Origin: Cymodocea nodosa
Lineage: Eukaryota; Streptophyta; Magnoliopsida; Alismatales; Cymodoceaceae
Direction of reading: 5' to 3'
NCBI GenBank assembly: GCA_036874045.1
Contig: CM072335.1
Location: 1,446,001-1,510,000 of the forward strand
Length of the DNA: 64,000 nucleotides
In this document: positions 61,429 through 64,000 of the stretch, piece after piece
Layout of the letters: each line of letters opens with the position of its first letter
Position numbering within the stretch: position 1 is the first letter of the stretch
The notes under the pieces: model-generated
Database searches by the model: none
The model's input: only the letters and a program-made list of their open reading frames with translations
Told to the model about the DNA's origin: nothing
Translations under genes and position numbers: made by a program

Positions 61429-62965
61429 AACTACTGTCCTTGTCCTTCCAACACTTCCAACTCTACTGCCTGGGATGCAAGCGAAGAAGAAGACGATGAT
61501 ACGACGATAAGGACGGCTGGATAAGAGTTATATGCGTGCGTGGGAGGGAGCGTGGTGTGATAAATGGATTTTAAATTTCTATGACTTTTTTCTGTTAAAT
61601 TATTAAAATTAGTTGATTTTGTACTTTTATAATTCAAATTCGGAAAGACGAAGAGTTTAATTGGCTGGATATTCTAATTATTTTTAGAATTCTAACCTAA
61701 ATAACACCAAACACTATCATTTTCAAAATCATGTTGGAATTCGGATAACAACATTTTAGCTCTAAATTGTAGGGTTGAGAATCGGGACAGGGTTATAAAG
61801 ATCGACTGCATAAATGAATTTGACCTTTGATAGAAGAAAGTATTGAAGGTAATAGCACAAAAAATATAAAGAAAATTTGGAGTAAGATTTTCCCTTGATA
61901 GTTTTAATAAGGGTTTTTTAGGTCATTAAAAATTTGATAATTATTTATATAATATCTAAAAGTTCACATTTACTGACATATCGCTGAAAATTTATGACTG
62001 TAGCTAAAGTATCCTTAGAGTTAACACACAAGCGCAAAGATAGAGATATGTTACGCGATCCGACGTTATTTCCTTGTACAAAACTCGTTACTTATTTATT
62101 ATCAGACCTGAGCAATTTATACGAAATGGGATTGGAGAGATTGTTTCGAAACGCCATTTTCATCTGAGAATGTCTTGCATGCAGGAGGCGTTAGAGCTTA
62201 GGGTTTGTGTTTTGAACTTTTAATTTTTAATAATTTACTTAGAGATAGTTTTTAAAAATTTATTTAAAATTTACATCAGGTGAACAAACAATTTAATTGA
62301 ACGGGGTTTTTTGTGATACAAAGCAGTCCAAACAAAATTACATTTTTAGCATAAAAAATCTGAACGATTTTTAAACTTTATGTCAATAGGAAAGGTATAA
62401 TATGTATAAGCTATGGAGTTTGTAAAAAAGACATCCAAACTACTTCGAGCTCTTATATATAAGAGCAACTTTTTTAACATCATACAAATTCATAATTTTC
62501 ATTAGTATCTAAAATATAAAGTCAGAAGGACAAGAATATAACCATTCGAAACCATACGGTACCTTTTCAAATACATCGATTTACGCACGTTTTTATCGTT
62601 CAAGAATTTGACAGTACGAAAAAAATGATTCTTTTTATGCTCTTAAACATGTAAACGACGCACACAGAATTATTACCTGCATGAAATAAATTCTTCAAGG
62701 TTAATGAAATGACAACATGAATACTGAATTCGATTACCCACACCCCATGACAACGGATGTAACAATGAACCGTCTGGAAACAAAGTACGACAGTTACATT
62801 CTGCATTTGATAAAGAAGAAGTAGAAGACGTTCAAATAAACAATCTTTTATAGGAAATGGGCTGGTGTAGAGACCATCCGAGCAAAAATCATTCTAAAAA
62901 GTAGCGCTTTACGAAGTTGCTCAACCTCTGACCGGTGAAATCGAACAAATTTAGGAGGGCTTTTC
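61429..62965. other. AT-rich intergenic DNA, no gene seen
   Basis: It starts with the probable promoter of the 129-aa gene. It has no recognisable coding block, tRNA or element domain. Confidence 0.45.
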
Positions 62966-62974
62966 TAAATTGAA

Positions 62975-63085
62975 AAGAGAACCGTAATCTCTGCCGATTA
63001 TTGTGGTTGTAACCAGTTGCATTGAGCATGTCCTGCACTCTTATAGGAATAAAACAATGCTCATCATTTGAGATTCGGATGCTAC
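62975..63085. repeat. Stray piece of RLP 3' cassette
   Basis: It matches 25545-25645, and with more divergence 940-1040 and 17080-17150: ACCGTAATCTCTGCC, GTGGTTGTAACCAGTTGCAT, then TCATTTGAGATTCGGATGCT. It lies 20 kb beyond the RLP cluster with no RLP beside it in the window, so cluster fragments extend further. Confidence 0.7.
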
Positions 63086-63611
63086 AAATGTTGATTTTGT
63101 ACTGAGTTTCATTTGTTATCTGAGGAACCTGCCAAAGAGTTAGCAGACCAACTCCGCACTTTACACCCTCTTTTTAAGAAGGCTACCTCATTTATGTTAT
63201 GCCTGATTTAGTCAAAATGCACAAAGAAATATGTAATTTAAAAGTGTATTTCATTAATGACCTGAAAGTACAAAACTTGGTGTACAATTCATGTAAGAAT
63301 AAATTGAGACAAAAAATATACAAAATCTATCTAAGCTCTCAGTCACGATTTGTAAGATAGCTTCGCCAATGTCTAAGCAATTGTCAAATAGTTTAAGCTC
63401 ATATCTAAGAGCGTTCGTAGGTTCTAACTTTGAGCTTAAATGATTATATTTTATGTCTAAGCTATGAGGCTTGTTTAATTTGAAACTTAGATATTTACAT
63501 TTTCTTTAGTATCAAAGTTATAGGGTCAACTTAATTTTAAACTTAGATATTTGATTTTTTATCCAAGTTGGGATTTGATTTGATTGTTTAACTTAGATAT
63601 TTTCCTATTGT
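63086..63611. repeat. Dispersed repeat G, copy 2 (inverted)
   Basis: The reverse complement matches 22845-23620, for example GAACCTGCCAAAGAGTTAG-side sequence and the TTATATTTTATGTCTAAGCTAT stretch. It joins the stray RLP cassette piece directly at 63085 and stops where TGTAGACACCC begins. Confidence 0.65.
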
Positions 63612-63614
63612 ATA

Positions 63615-64000
63615 TGTAGACACCCAAATCTCGACCTCCTTTTAAGAACTACCTTTTTCACCATTGCAAACCCTTGAGTTGTACACTATCATTATACTTA
63701 TGCAACTATGCATCTCTGTCATCTAGAGTAACGTTAAATGGTCTTAGCCTTTGTCTAGGTATATGACCACTATCAGTCCCTTGGTGGAGTTTCCTCCATA
63801 TAACCTTATGGTCAGGGCCTCCCTATCCTTGATTGACTGATCATTTGGTTGGATCGTCAATTAAAACTTTTGATTGTCTGAATTAGCCTTGGACAATCTA
63901 GGTTGTCCATTTGACCTATATCTTGATCGACACATCTTGAGTTGTTGAATTGATCGTTTGATCACATATTCATGATCAGAGCACCTTGGATCATATAAAT
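63615..64000. mobile_element. Probable LTR start, running off the window
   Basis: TGTAGACACCCAAATCTCGA at 63615 resembles the 5' end of many plant gypsy-type LTRs. The sequence after it changes character (higher GC, GATCGTC and TTGATCG phrases) and ends the neighbouring repeat abruptly. The partner LTR, if any, lies outside. Confidence 0.35.

Noticed and set aside
61090-61524. 144-codon plus-strand open frame
   Set aside because: Antisense of exons 1 and 2 of the 129-aa gene; its GC-rich composition keeps it open.

Overview
The window is nuclear DNA from a flowering plant. The evidence is genes with GT-AG introns, a cluster of plant receptor-like proteins (RLPs), a plant h-type thioredoxin, a plant purple acid phosphatase, and copia, gypsy and Harbinger-like transposon debris in AT-rich DNA. 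The GC-rich first exons of the thioredoxin and of the 129-residue gene fit a monocot, but this is a weak inference. No rRNA, tRNA, CRISPR or prokaryotic feature was seen.

From 1 to about 43 kb is a tandem RLP cluster, with every full-length copy on the minus strand. Three copies look intact: 8787-11830 (978 aa), 17554-20869 (1071 aa) and 38594-42056 (1118 aa). Each has two exons and one intron of about 100-110 bp at the same codon. Each joins exactly in frame to give signal peptide, LRRNT, LRRs, island, last LRRs, acidic juxtamembrane segment, one TM helix and a short tail with no kinase. RLP1 (1485-5194) is a pseudogene split by a Harbinger-like element. RLP4 (26596-29525) is a pseudogene with a few frameshifts and stops. 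RLP fragments also lie at 5195-5455 and 33278-34380. The copies share 3' cassettes and about eight copies of a 5' module carrying W-box-like motifs. One pair shows a gene-conversion tract.

Between the RLPs lie duplicated AT-rich blocks. One pair (5195-6655 and 34115-35630) carries a regularly spaced series of short palindromes of the TCGGTT-AACCGA type. There are also copia fragments (8083-8253, 14401-14862, 42798-43060), a gypsy-like fragment (43842-44078) and a 1.25 kb direct-repeat pair (30352-33208).

From 45 to 61.5 kb are ordinary genes, all on the minus strand. They are a decayed ubiquitin-conjugating enzyme E2 of the UBC15/16 type (45060-45870), thioredoxin h (48129-49085, three exons, 114 aa), purple acid phosphatase (53545-57424, eight exons, 474 aa, all metal ligands present) and a four-exon gene for a 129-residue conserved-looking protein of unknown function (58215-61428). 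The last 2.5 kb is repeat-derived: a piece of RLP flank, an inverted copy of a repeat from 22.8-23.6 kb, and the probable start of an LTR at 63615.

The RLPs would act as cell-surface receptors, probably in immunity. No pathway links them to the thioredoxin, phosphatase or unknown gene; these look like simple neighbours.
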